A stretch of DNA of 16,166 bases from Parabacteroides hominis (GCF_014287585.1 NZ_JACOOJ010000060.1:1-16166), one strand, 5' to 3'; shown: positions 1 through 7,970, numbered from the stretch's first letter. Notes: generated from the letters alone by a model not told the origin. Numbers and translations are program-made.

Positions 1-96
1 ACCGAAGGATTTGTCAACAAATTAAAGATGATTAAAAGAATGTGTTATGGACGAGCAAGCATAGAACTTCTCAAAAGAATGATGATTTGTGTATAA
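1..96 (+). pseudogene. 3' end of an ISL3-like transposase (partial, cut by window edge)
   Basis: Frame 1 is open from the first base to a TAA at 94-96, giving 31 residues that begin TEGFVNKLKMIKRMCYGRAS. The pattern N-x-K-x-x-K-R-x-x-Y-G-R-A near the C-terminus, followed by a leucine/lysine-rich tail, is what I know from the end of ISL3-family DDE transposases, in which the catalytic glutamate region lies just upstream. Only the tail is visible, so I cannot tell whether the gene is intact to the left of the window. It is typed as pseudogene only because it is partial here. The IS right end should lie within the next 100-150 bases. A segment around 108-121 (GTGAACAAGACCC) could be part of its terminal inverted repeat, but the other end is not visible to compare. 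Confidence 0.6.
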
Positions 97-256
97 GGCA
101 GCAAATGTGAACAAGACCCATTTGAAATATATGAGGTATAAAATCAAATTTCATACGCTACTGTTTCGATCCAGACCAACGGATATTTTGGGAAATCGTA
201 CAATAAGTAAGAAAAAACAATAAGTTTGCTTTAAGCAAAATGGAATCGGTAAAAGC

Positions 257-308
257 TGATTTGTCTGTTACTTTTGGCTTGATCCAAAAGTAACCAAAAG
301 ATCAAGGC
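257..308 (+). repeat. Left 52-bp arm of the giant palindrome
   Basis: This arm matches the reverse complement of 914-965 at 50 of 52 positions. It also contains its own perfect hairpin at 267-294: an 11-bp stem (GTTACTTTTGG / CCAAAAGTAAC) around the 6-nt loop CTTGAT. It is the best conserved outer layer of the structure. Confidence 0.9.
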
Positions 309-588
309 TTAACCGTCCGGTCTACTCCGGTCAAAGACTCCGCTGTCGCCTGCGAAACTCGCTTCGCTCAGACAGCGCAGGCTCCGGACGCTTCGTCTTC
401 GCCCTCCGCTTGACGCCCGTCCGCTTAGGCCTTTCTTAGAAAGCTCCGCTTTCTCTTGGGATTGCCGATACCGCCTGTTATATAAGTATAGCTATCAGTA
501 TCGGCATCCCCAAAGCACCATCCGCCTCTCTTTTGCCGTCTGCTTCAGCAGACGGTTTAAAGGATTTAGAGGCAAAGCCTCTTCCCAT

Positions 589-638
589 GTGGGTTTTAAC
601 CCCTTTAAATGCAATCGATAAAAGGGGTTAAAACCCAC
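589..638. repeat. Apical hairpin at the axis of the giant palindrome
   Basis: An 18-bp perfect stem, GTGGGTTTTAACCCCTTT (589-606) with its complement at 621-638, encloses a 14-nt loop. A second small hairpin lies beside it at 568-582 (AGAGGC, AAA, GCCTCT). In the folded form this stem would be the tip of the long hairpin. Confidence 0.85.
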
Positions 639-913
639 AGTGGAACCGGCAAAGCGGAACAATCACCTATCGTCTGCTGAAGCAGACGGCAAAAGAGAGG
701 TTGCGCCACAAGGCTTACCTTCCTTAATGCAAGATCACAAAAAAACAGGCGGTATCGGCCATCCCTAAAGAGCCGTCAGGCTCTATTTCCGGCCTAAGCT
801 GGTGAGCGTAAAGCGCAGAGACCGCAGTGAGCGCCCGGAGCGTCTGTTGTTTGAGCGAAGCGAGTTTCAGACGCGACAGCGAACGGAGGGAACGGAGTAG
901 CGAGGCAGGTTCG

Positions 914-965
914 GCCTTGATCTTTTGGTTACTTTTGGATCAAGCCAAAAGTAACGGATAAATCA
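914..965 (-). repeat. Right 52-bp arm of the giant palindrome
   Basis: This is the inverted partner of 257-308, with its own 11-bp-stem hairpin at 928-955. The two mismatches to the left arm both fall outside that hairpin, so the hairpin itself is kept exactly. Confidence 0.9.
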
Positions 966-1078
966 TTATTTTGCAGTTTAGTTTTTCTTATCTATTAGTG
1001 GTAAAGCAGCGGACTTATTGTATAATACCGATCTCTTGACAACAAAATACATTCTTTAATAATAGACGTAAAATCCGG

Positions 1079-1255
1079 CCTTTTTGCGGGCAAAAAGGGC
1101 TTCATCGCCTGAGGTGCGCAGTTTTTTGCCACAAAGACGGTCGTTATTGCCCTGAGGTGCGCAGTGTATATAGCATGACGACCGTCCTGATGGCGATGAA
1201 GACGGTCGTAAAGGAAACGAAGACGGTCGTCATGGCGGGAAAGCCCCGGAATTGA
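1079..1255. repeat. Repeat patch: GACGGTCGT copies, a 15-bp direct repeat and hairpins
   Basis: GACGGTCGT occurs at 1136-1144, 1201-1209 and 1222-1230, and inverted (ACGACCGTC) at 1178-1186. CCTGAGGTGCGCAGT is repeated exactly at 1108-1122 and 1151-1165. CTTCATCGCC (1100-1109) has a perfect inverted match at 1192-1201. A compact hairpin CCTTTTTGC-GG-GCAAAAAGG opens the patch at 1079-1098. A 26-codon frame runs from ATG 1175 to TGA 1253-1255 and reads in K/T-T-V-V repeats, but it has no ribosome-binding site and probably reflects the repeats. From 1256 to 1433 I see nothing recognisable. Confidence 0.75.
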
Positions 1256-1433
1256 TTTGAGATATAGGGGAAATGTCCCGACTTTTTTTATTACAGGCGA
1301 TTCTCCGTGAGTTCAGGTTTTCCATAATATCCGTTCTTTCTCCTATCTGATTACAAAGAGACATCGTTTTTTCATTTTCCGCCAACGCCGTTTTTTTAAT
1401 CGTTACCAATTCCAGCTAAAAGCCAGCAAAAAG

Positions 1434-1739
1434 TCAAATCAAATCGTTCCGGAATTTTACCCGAAATAGAATATAGATCAATCTGGGGTTATTGTAATCT
1501 ATAGCCGCTGTGCCGACCAGAAACCGGTATACGGAATAAGCGACAAGCAGGAAGCCGTCCGTCCTCAGGTAGATGAACCCTTCCGCCTGCTGGCCGAAGC
1601 GATGAACGTCCGGGAGAGTCGTAGCAGCAAAAAGAAGGAAGGTGATGCAAATATCCTGATAATCTCTTTTTTTAGCCGGATGATAGCTGTTAATGGCTTT
1701 ATAACTGTTTTCTTCGGAATATCCGATTTTTTCGGTCAT
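1434..1739 (-). CDS. Doubtful small membrane-like protein, 101 aa, unknown
   Basis: I do not recognise this ORF. It has a polar N-terminal 30 residues, then two hydrophobic stretches (about residues 31-41 and 62-77) and a basic tail, so a two-helix membrane protein is conceivable. Against it: no ribosome-binding site, no clear promoter on this strand, isolation among repeats, and a start codon that lies inside the promoter region of the lipoprotein gene reading the other way. It may be a chance ORF or a decayed remnant. Confidence 0.3.
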   Translation of the reverse strand: MTEKIGYSEENSYKAINSYHPAKKRDYQDICITFLLFAATTLPDVHRFGQQAEGFIYLRTDGFLLVAYSVYRFLVGTAAIDYNNPRLIYILFRVKFRNDLI

Positions 1740-1757
1740 AAGCGAAAATTATCTTTG
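1727..1757 (+). promoter_or_regulatory. Promoter of the small lipoprotein gene
   Basis: The -7 box TATCTTTG at 1750-1757 fits the Bacteroidetes consensus TAnnTTTG. A T-rich -33 element (TTTT, 1727-1730) lies 19 bp upstream. Transcription would start near 1763 and leave an A-rich leader of about 50 nt before the ATG at 1813. Confidence 0.75.
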
Positions 1758-1812
1758 CCGACGCAGAATTAAAGGAAAATAAACATATTACTAATTTAAA
1801 AACAAACAGCGT

Positions 1813-2169
1813 ATGAAAACAAAGTTTACTTATTTATTGATGATCGTCATGACAATGGCGATGTCGTTGGCGTTTACTTCTTGCGGGGATGACGATGATG
1901 ACAAGGTTATAGATGAAAGTACAATCACCGGTCTGTGGTATGATACTACCGACGATACTGTTTCATTCGATTTTAAGGCCGACGGAACAGGTGTATTTAC
2001 AACTAATTCAGGGACACAGAACTTTAAATATACTTATTCTTCGTCCGAAAAAACATTGAAACTCTGGTATGTGGATTCTACAAAAGTGCAAAACTTCACT
2101 GTTCAGCGGACGGGTAATACGTTGATGTTGACACAGGGTTCAAGTGTTTATGTCTTGGAGAAAAAATAG
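1813..2169 (+). CDS. Small lipocalin-like outer-membrane lipoprotein
   Basis: The 118-residue product starts with a lipoprotein signal peptide: a basic N-end, a hydrophobic core at about 8-20, and a lipobox ending FTSC with the lipidated Cys at residue 24. The Cys is followed by Gly and five Asp. An acidic run right after Cys is, in Bacteroidetes, a known type of surface-export signal, so the protein is probably displayed outside. The mature part (about 35-118) has the short beta-strand pattern seen in lipocalin-like domains (GLWYDTTDDTVSFDF, FKADGTGVF, LMLTQGSSVYVLEK), a fold common in Bacteroidetes lipoproteins of unknown ligand. It has its own promoter and is followed by a hairpin, so it is probably transcribed alone or with partial readthrough into the protease gene. 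The lipoprotein call is firm; the function is unknown. Confidence 0.85.
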   Translation: MKTKFTYLLMIVMTMAMSLAFTSCGDDDDDKVIDESTITGLWYDTTDDTVSFDFKADGTGVFTTNSGTQNFKYTYSSSEKTLKLWYVDSTKVQNFTVQRTGNTLMLTQGSSVYVLEKK

Positions 2170-2192
2170 ACTTTTCCCTTATTATAATCGAT

Positions 2193-2242
2193 AAATAGCT
2201 GTTACCGAAGGACGATCCGTTCTGAAGGAAACAGCTATTTTT
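2193..2242 (+). terminator. Hairpin between lipoprotein and protease genes (terminator or attenuator)
   Basis: An 11-bp perfect stem AAATAGCTGTT (2193-2203) / AACAGCTATTT (2230-2240) has a 26-nt loop and runs into TT. The stem ends only 9 bases before the protease ATG and I see no good promoter between them. It therefore either terminates with leakage or controls the protease as an attenuator. Confidence 0.6.
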
Positions 2243-2249
2243 AATTCGT

Positions 2250-4550
2250 ATGAATATGAAAAAGCGAAAGTTTCCGGCTCGCAAAAGTTTGTTGTCCTTG
2301 ATCTTTGTTTGGACCTGCATCGCAACTTATGCCGTTTCGGCCTATCCGGGATTGGTCAGGAGCCGTTGTGCCGATGGCACTTATGTGAATTTGCGGCTGA
2401 AAGGCGACGAATGTGGCAAGTGGGCGGTGACCGAAGACGGTTATACCCTTTTGCGTGACAGCCTGGGGGAATGGTGCTATGCCACTGTGAATCCGCAGGG
2501 AGAAACTTGCGTTTCCCGGTGGAGGATTTCGGCGGCACGTCCGGGAGAACTGACGGCCTTTTTACGGGGGACACCTAAACGGCTGCAGGTTCAAAAGAAA
2601 TCCGACTTGTTGAAGTCGGCTCGGAATAGACCGGTGGAACCGCTTTCTCCTGTTGCCGGAGAATTGAAGGCGTTGGTCATATTGATGCAGTTTGAAGACT
2701 TGAAGTTCGAAAAATCTCAGGCGGATTTTAATGCGTTGTTCAACCAGGCGAACTACGGGGAAGATGGAGCGCGTGGAAGTGTGAAAGATTTTTATCGAGA
2801 GAATTCGTATGGAAAATTAAATCTGACTTGTGATGTTTTGGGACCGTACACAGCTTCCCGGAGTATGGGTTATTATGGTGGAAATGACAGATCCGATCAG
2901 GATGGACATCCTAAACAGTTGTTTCTGGAAGCATTGGATTTTGTTTCTTCTCAAATAAATCTTGCCGACTACGATACGGATCATGACGGATATATCAATA
3001 ACATCCATATCATCTTTGCCGGCTATGGAGAGGAGGCCGGCGGACCGGCAGATGCGGTCTGGTCTCATGAAGCCCTTTTTGCGGAACCGTTGAAAATCGG
3101 CGACGTTAGGATTACGGGTTATTCTTGTGCTCCCGAATTGCGCGGAAACGAGGGGCATGGTATATCCCGGATCGGTGTCCATTGTCACGAAATGGGACAT
3201 TCTTTCGGAGCTAAGGATTTTTATGATACGGATTATGAGACGAACGGTGAATATTCCGGGACGGGACAATGGGATCTGATGGCGTCAGGAAGTTGGAATG
3301 ACGGCGGGATATCTCCAGCACATTTTAATCCCTATGTGAAAACGGGGTTCGGGTGGACCAACTGTGTAACTTTGGAAGGGGGGGAAGAAGAGGTCGTGTT
3401 GCCACCTTCCCTTGAAAGTGATAAAATATATCGAATAGAGACCGATACGGAAAACGATTATTTTTTGTTGGAGAATCGTCGGAAAATAGGATTCGATGAA
3501 GCTCTGCCTGGTGAAGGTCTCGTTATTTATCATGTTCTGCCTCAGATAACACAGCGTTCTGCCGATAATACCATAAATGCTGCATTTCCCCAGACTTGCT
3601 ATCCTGTCTGTGCAGGTTCTGATTATGCTGTTCCGGAAATAAATCCGCTTTCTTACGGTGATGTGAACAGTCGTAGATGTCCTTTCCCTGGCGGGTCTGT
3701 TTCGAAAGACTTTACTGCGTGGACAGTGCCGGCTGCCCTTTCGTCTGGAGGTGGTTTTGCCGGTGTCGGTTTGAAAAATATCGAGCATGACGAGGAGGGT
3801 AATATTGTTTTTCGTGTTGTCGAGGAGAAATCTCCGGATGAGCAGACGATCGTTTTCTCGGAGGGTTTTGAAGGGAAAGAATTGGCATGGTCTGACGAAC
3901 AGTTGCAAGGAGATTCTTTTTGGGAAATTCATAAACCGAGTTTGTTGACTCCTACAATGCCCGATGCAGCCGAGGGAATACAATATCTGATGATGAAAAT
4001 GGAACGGAAGTTTATGCCTTTGGCTGTTGCACGTGTTGTATCTCCTGCCATTAAAAGTGGGGGAGAAGGGATGGCATTCCTGTCTTTTATGTATCAGAAT
4101 CAATCCGTATTTTCAAAGCAAGGGACTTTTAAAGTTTTGTATAAGCAGTTCGGGCAAGCAGATTGGCAATGCCTGGCTACGCTTTCCGATGTCAGTAACA
4201 GTTGGAAACAGTATCGAATCGACCTGCCTGTCACCGGTGCTGATTTCCGGATTGCCTTCGAAGGTGAAATGGAGGCCGGCTTGCTCCTGATCGATGACGT
4301 GAAAGTCTATTCGGATGCGGCTACTTCTGCCTCTCCCGTACCGGTGAAGTCTGCTTCGCTGATTTGTTATGGGATGCAAGGGAAGGTCTGTGTGGAAAGC
4401 AACGAATCCGTCCGTTTCAGAATTTATGATCTGACTGGAAAAGTCGTTTATTCCGGTACTTTGTGGGAAGGTCTGAATACGATAAAGATGGACCCCGGAG
4501 TTTATATTGGCGTTAGTGAAAAGGCTGTGTCTAAGTTTTCTGTCTATTAG
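2250..4550 (+). CDS. Secreted M6-family metalloprotease with C-terminal T9SS-type sorting domain
   Basis: The 766-residue protein has a signal peptide (basic 4-12, hydrophobic 14-31). The zinc site reads HEMGHSFGAKD: H313, E314 and H317, with G320 and D323 completing the metzincin-like HExxHxxGxxD of family M6 (immune inhibitor A type). The Met-turn is at WDLMASGSW (M344). A D-rich segment near 240-250 looks like a calcium site. Residues 534-690 resemble a jelly-roll/MAM-like or cleaved-adhesin module, ending LLIDDVKVY. The last 60 or so residues (RFRIYDLTGKVVYSG, then GVYIG, KFSVY) match the pattern of type A C-terminal sorting domains used by type IX secretion. It probably degrades extracellular proteins. 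The start may be the ATG at 2250 or at 2256, with little consequence. Not recognised as a named protease. Confidence 0.9.
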   Translation: MNMKKRKFPARKSLLSLIFVWTCIATYAVSAYPGLVRSRCADGTYVNLRLKGDECGKWAVTEDGYTLLRDSLGEWCYATVNPQGETCVSRWRISAARPGELTAFLRGTPKRLQVQKKSDLLKSARNRPVEPLSPVAGELKALVILMQFEDLKFEKSQADFNALFNQANYGEDGARGSVKDFYRENSYGKLNLTCDVLGPYTASRSMGYYGGNDRSDQDGHPKQLFLEALDFVSSQINLADYDTDHDGYINNIHIIFAGYGEEAGGPADAVWSHEALFAEPLKIGDVRITGYSCAPELRGNEGHGISRIGVHCHEMGHSFGAKDFYDTDYETNGEYSGTGQWDLMASGSWNDGGISPAHFNPYVKTGFGWTNCVTLEGGEEEVVLPPSLESDKIYRIETDTENDYFLLENRRKIGFDEALPGEGLVIYHVLPQITQRSADNTINAAFPQTCYPVCAGSDYAVPEINPLSYGDVNSRRCPFPGGSVSKDFTAWTVPAALSSGGGFAGVGLKNIEHDEEGNIVFRVVEEKSPDEQTIVFSEGFEGKELAWSDEQLQGDSFWEIHKPSLLTPTMPDAAEGIQYLMMKMERKFMPLAVARVVSPAIKSGGEGMAFLSFMYQNQSVFSKQGTFKVLYKQFGQADWQCLATLSDVSNSWKQYRIDLPVTGADFRIAFEGEMEAGLLLIDDVKVYSDAATSASPVPVKSASLICYGMQGKVCVESNESVRFRIYDLTGKVVYSGTLWEGLNTIKMDPGVYIGVSEKAVSKFSVY

Positions 4551-4575
4551 ACCTGCTTTATTCGTCAGTTTTTCT

Positions 4576-4583
4576 TACCTTTG
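4576..4583 (+). promoter_or_regulatory. -7 box of the ffh promoter
   Basis: TACCTTTG fits TAnnTTTG and is followed by GCCCC. The expected -33 TTTG is not clear. It sits 47 bases before the ffh ATG and 26 bases after the protease stop, and probably drives ffh-folD-capA. Confidence 0.7.
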
Positions 4584-4629
4584 CCCCTCATTCAAAGAAT
4601 AGAAAATAAAATAAATATACATACGAATT

Positions 4630-5955
4630 ATGTTTGAGAATTTAAGCGAAAGGTTAGACAGATCGTTTAAACTGTTGAAAGGCGAAGGTAAGATCACGGA
4701 GATCAATGTGGCTGAAACATTGAAAGATGTGCGTAAAGCATTACTCGACGCCGACGTAAACTATAAAGTAGCCAAGAGTTTTACCGATACGGTAAAGACG
4801 AAAGCATTAGGACAGAACGTGCTTACATCCGTTAAGCCCAGCCAGTTGATGGTCAAGATCGTGCATGACGAGTTGGCTGAACTGATGGGAGGAACGGCAA
4901 CCGATCTGGATCTGAAGGGTAGCCCGGCAATCATCCTGATGTCCGGTTTGCAAGGTTCCGGTAAAACGACTTTTTCGGGCAAGCTGGCGAATTTGCTGAA
5001 GACAAAGAAAAATAAAAAGCCGCTGTTGGCAGCCTGCGACGTGTATCGTCCGGCCGCTATCGAGCAGTTGCGCGTGGTCGGCGAACAGGTAGGAGTGCCT
5101 GTTTATATGGAACTCGAAAACAAGAATCCGGTGGAGATCGCGATGAACGCGATCCGCGAAGCACGTGCAAAAGGCAACGATGTCGTGATTGTCGATACCG
5201 CCGGTCGTCTGGCTATCGACGAGCAGATGATGAAAGAGATCGCCGCAATCAAGAGTGCTATCCAACCGGATGAAACCTTGTTCGTGGTCGACTCCATGAC
5301 CGGACAGGATGCAGTCAACACGGCGAAGGAATTCAACGAACGTCTCGATTTTGACGGCGTGGTGTTGACCAAGTTGGACGGTGATACACGTGGTGGAGCC
5401 GCCCTTTCTATCCGTACGGTGGTCGACAAGCCGATCAAATTTGTCGGAACGGGCGAAAAGATGGATGCGCTGGATATCTTCCATCCCGAACGTATGGCAG
5501 ACCGTATCCTCGGTATGGGTGATATCGTTTCGTTGGTGGAACGTGCGCAGGAACAGTATGATGAAGAAGAGGCCAAACGCTTGCAGAAGAAGATTGCCAA
5601 GAACCAGTTCGACTTCAACGACTTCATCTCGCAGATCCAGCAGATCAAGAAGATGGGTAACCTGAAAGAACTGGCCTCCATGATTCCGGGCGTAGGCAAG
5701 GCGTTGAAGGATGTGGATATCGACGACAATGCTTTCAAGAGCATCGAAGCGATCATCTATTCCATGACTCCCGAAGAACGTACGAATCCGGTTATCCTGA
5801 ACGGTTCACGTCGCCAGCGTATCGCCAAAGGCAGCGGCACGACGATCCAGGAGGTGAACAAACTGATCAAGCAGTTCGACGAAACACGCAAGATGATGCG
5901 TATGCTGACAGCTGCCAAACCGGGAAGCAAAAAATTCCCTTCATTCAGAAGATAA
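4630..5955 (+). CDS. ffh: Signal recognition particle GTPase Ffh (SRP54)
   Basis: Ffh binds 4.5S/SRP RNA and signal sequences of nascent proteins, and with its receptor FtsY delivers ribosomes to the inner membrane. The 441 residues show the complete NG-M layout. The N domain is about 1-85. The GTPase domain has P-loop GLQGSGKTT (106-114), DVYRPAA (137-143), DTAGR (189-193) and TKLD (247-250). The M domain runs from about 305, with a methionine-rich groove and the SRP-RNA-binding segment SRRQRIAKGSG (393-403). Length is normal for the family and nothing is missing. It is the first gene of a probable unit with folD 20 bases downstream. No SRP RNA gene is recognisable in the window. Confidence 0.98.
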   Translation: MFENLSERLDRSFKLLKGEGKITEINVAETLKDVRKALLDADVNYKVAKSFTDTVKTKALGQNVLTSVKPSQLMVKIVHDELAELMGGTATDLDLKGSPAIILMSGLQGSGKTTFSGKLANLLKTKKNKKPLLAACDVYRPAAIEQLRVVGEQVGVPVYMELENKNPVEIAMNAIREARAKGNDVVIVDTAGRLAIDEQMMKEIAAIKSAIQPDETLFVVDSMTGQDAVNTAKEFNERLDFDGVVLTKLDGDTRGGAALSIRTVVDKPIKFVGTGEKMDALDIFHPERMADRILGMGDIVSLVERAQEQYDEEEAKRLQKKIAKNQFDFNDFISQIQQIKKMGNLKELASMIPGVGKALKDVDIDDNAFKSIEAIIYSMTPEERTNPVILNGSRRQRIAKGSGTTIQEVNKLIKQFDETRKMMRMLTAAKPGSKKFPSFRR

Positions 5956-5975
5956 ACCCGAAAAGATAATAGAGT

Positions 5976-6872
5976 ATGGAAGAACAACAATACAAGCTAT
6001 TGGACGGAAAAGCCGTTTCGGCTCAGATGAAGCAGGAGATGGCGGAAGAAGTGGCCCGAATCAAGGCCGCCGGTGGTAAGATCCCTCATTTGGCTGCCAT
6101 ATTGGTCGGGCATGACGGGGGAAGTGAAACGTATGTCGCCAGTAAAGTGAAGACATGTAATGAGATCGGTTTCAAATCGTCTCTGATCCGTTATGAAGCC
6201 GATGTTACCGAAGAAGAACTTCTTCGCAAAGTGGACGAGTTGAACAACGATCCGGATGTGGACGGTTTCATCGTGCAGCTCCCGCTGCCGAAACATATCT
6301 CAGAACAGAAGATTATCGAAGCGATCGACTACCGCAAGGATGTGGACGGTTTCCATCCGATCAACGTCGGCCGTATGTCTATCGGCCTTCCTTGTTTCGT
6401 GTCGGCGACTCCGGCCGGTATTCTGGAACTGTTGAGACGTTACGAGATCCCGACTCGCGGTAAGCATTGCGTAGTGTTGGGCCGCAGCAATATCGTGGGC
6501 AAGCCGATGGCTACCCTGATGATGCAGAAAGCCTATCCGGGCGATTGCACGGTCACTGTTTGCCACAGCCGTTCCGGGAACCTGAAGGAAATGTGCCTGA
6601 GTGCCGATATCATTATTGTGGCGTTGGGTGTCCCCGAATTCCTGAAAGGCGATATGGTGAAAGAAGGTGCTGTAATCGTGGATGTGGGTACGACACGCGT
6701 GCCTGATGCGACCCGCAAAAGCGGCTTTAAGCTGACGGGCGATGTCAAGTTTGACGAGGTTGCTCCTAAATGTTCTTATATCACGCCGGTTCCGGGTGGT
6801 GTAGGTCCGATGACAATTATCTCTTTGATGCGCAATACGCTTTTGGCCGGAAAGAAAGAAATTTATAAATGA
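5976..6872 (+). CDS. folD: Bifunctional methylenetetrahydrofolate dehydrogenase / methenyltetrahydrofolate cyclohydrolase
   Basis: FolD interconverts 5,10-methylene-, 5,10-methenyl- and 10-formyl-tetrahydrofolate in the cytosol, using NADP, and supplies one-carbon units for purines and formyl-Met. The 298 residues carry the family signatures in order: Y53 and K57 in [21 protein letters not shown] with Q101, D122 in KDVDGFHP, the dinucleotide-binding loop [12 protein letters not shown] (167-178), and [10 protein letters not shown] (271-280). Length is typical. It follows ffh by 20 bases and its stop codon overlaps the next start (ATGA, 6869-6872), so the three genes are probably cotranscribed. 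Confidence 0.97.
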   Translation: MEEQQYKLLDGKAVSAQMKQEMAEEVARIKAAGGKIPHLAAILVGHDGGSETYVASKVKTCNEIGFKSSLIRYEADVTEEELLRKVDELNNDPDVDGFIVQLPLPKHISEQKIIEAIDYRKDVDGFHPINVGRMSIGLPCFVSATPAGILELLRRYEIPTRGKHCVVLGRSNIVGKPMATLMMQKAYPGDCTVTVCHSRSGNLKEMCLSADIIIVALGVPEFLKGDMVKEGAVIVDVGTTRVPDATRKSGFKLTGDVKFDEVAPKCSYITPVPGGVGPMTIISLMRNTLLAGKKEIYK

Positions 6873-7954
6873 AAATCCTCCTCTCCGGGTTTTGTCTTTT
6901 GAGCTTTCTGCCTTTATCCGCTCAGGACTCGCTGACAATCTTGTTTGCCGGTGATGCCATGATGCACCAGAAGCAACTCGACAATACCCGGCGGGGAGAT
7001 TCTTTTGATTTGGGCGGTTATTTTGCGGAAATCGAAAAAGAGGTGAAAGCCGCAGATATTGCTGTTGTGAACTTCGAAGTCCCGTTAGGAGGGGAGCCGT
7101 ATAGTGGCTATCCGGCTTTCAGCGCCCCGGAGGATTTCGCTTTGGCTTTGCAAAAAGCAGGCTTCGACTTTTTCCTGTTAGCCAACAACCATTGTTTGGA
7201 CAGACGGACTCGCGGACTTGTCCGCACCATCCAAACGCTGGATTCTCTCGGAATCCGTCATGCCGGAACCTTCCTCGACCCTGATCACCGTCACCGCACA
7301 TACCCGATGTTGCTCCGTAAGAAGGATTTCCGTATCATCATGCTCAATTATACTTATGACACCAACGGTTTGAAAGTCGATACGCCCCGAATCGTCAATT
7401 ATATCGACAAGGAGATAATGGAGGCCGATATCGTCGAAGCCAAGCTCTTTAATCCGGACTTTATCATTGCCAATATGCATTGGGGATTGGAATACGAACA
7501 GATGCCTTCCCGCAAACAGCGCGAACTGGCCGATTGGCTGATGCGGCAAGGTGTCGATCTGGTCATAGGCAGTCACCCTCATGTTGTCCAGCCGATGGAA
7601 CTTCTCAGGGGGAAAGATGGGACTCCCGACCGCCTGGTCGTTTATTCATTGGGTAATTTTATATCGAACATGAGCCGCGAACATACCGACGGAGGTGTCA
7701 TGGTGAAAGTCGTTTTAGGCCGGAAAGGTTTGCGCCGGTATATTGCTTCCGCACAATATTCGTTGATTTATTCCTCCCGGTATAAGAATAAACAGGGAAA
7801 AGAAGATATTCGGGTGGTTCCGGCGGCCTCTTGGCGGGAAAAGAATCAAAATTCCTCTTTTTCAGCCGATTCTGCATTAATTAAGTATGTAAATAAGACG
7901 CGTTTGTTTCTGAAAGGTAATAATAAAGAGGTCGAAGAGTATATTTTTGAATAA
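6869..7954 (+). CDS. CapA-family (poly-gamma-glutamate synthesis CapA-like) secreted metallophosphatase-fold protein
   Basis: The 361-residue protein has a signal peptide (about 1-19, ending LSAQ). The CapA/metallophosphatase-like motifs follow in order: FAGDAMMH (26-33), NFE (68-70), NNH (106-108), MHWG (203-206), GSHPHVVQP (234-242) and YSLGNFI (259-265). These conserved D, N and H residues bind the metals in the calcineurin-like fold. CapA proteins take part in poly-gamma-glutamate export in Bacillus, but most Bacteroidetes members have no capB/capC neighbours, as here, and their substrate is unknown. The product should be periplasmic or extracytoplasmic. Its start lies inside the folD stop (4-nt overlap), implying translational coupling to a cytosolic folate enzyme with no obvious functional link. 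The tRNA-His promoter begins 17 bases after its stop. Confidence 0.9.
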   Translation: MKILLSGFCLLSFLPLSAQDSLTILFAGDAMMHQKQLDNTRRGDSFDLGGYFAEIEKEVKAADIAVVNFEVPLGGEPYSGYPAFSAPEDFALALQKAGFDFFLLANNHCLDRRTRGLVRTIQTLDSLGIRHAGTFLDPDHRHRTYPMLLRKKDFRIIMLNYTYDTNGLKVDTPRIVNYIDKEIMEADIVEAKLFNPDFIIANMHWGLEYEQMPSRKQRELADWLMRQGVDLVIGSHPHVVQPMELLRGKDGTPDRLVVYSLGNFISNMSREHTDGGVMVKVVLGRKGLRRYIASAQYSLIYSSRYKNKQGKEDIRVVPAASWREKNQNSSFSADSALIKYVNKTRLFLKGNNKEVEEYIFE

Positions 7955-7970
7955 AAAAGTATTCAAATTA

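Larger units (their letters stand above)
199..1022. repeat. Giant concentric (nested) inverted repeat, about 824 bp
   Basis: Matched inverted segments share one axis near 611. They are TACAATAAGT 199-208 with 1013-1022; 257-308 with 914-965 (50 of 52 bases); GAAACTCGCTTCGCTCA 354-370 with 852-868; CCGATACCGCCTG 465-477 with 746-758; a perfect 30-bp pair 525-554 with 671-700; and an 18-bp stem 589-606 with 621-638. Spacing between layers is nearly equal on both sides, so the whole stretch could fold as one long imperfect hairpin in RNA or single-stranded DNA. Many layers also contain their own small hairpins. I see no convincing ORF inside. It lies next to a transposase tail and may be a non-autonomous mobile element, two head-to-head copies of an intergenic repeat, or a structured RNA locus. 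Similar repeats with the GTTACTTTTGG motif are, from memory, scattered in Bacteroides/Parabacteroides genomes. Confidence 0.9.

Noticed and set aside
257..965. Giant palindrome as a simple transcription terminator
   Set aside because: It is far too large and many-layered, with no T-run at a stem end and no adjacent gene needing one other than the transposase tail.
1175..1255. 26-codon repeat peptide as a real gene
   Set aside because: There is no ribosome-binding site or promoter, and the K-T-V-V pattern follows from the DNA repeats. Kept only as part of the repeat patch.
3285..4103. 272-residue reverse ORF opposite the M6 protease
   Set aside because: It lies wholly within the protease gene, has no motif, and is rich in Arg, Cys and His in a way typical of antisense translation.
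4807..5756. Two long reverse ORFs opposite ffh
   Set aside because: Both overlap the highly conserved ffh frame and are composition artefacts of its codon use.
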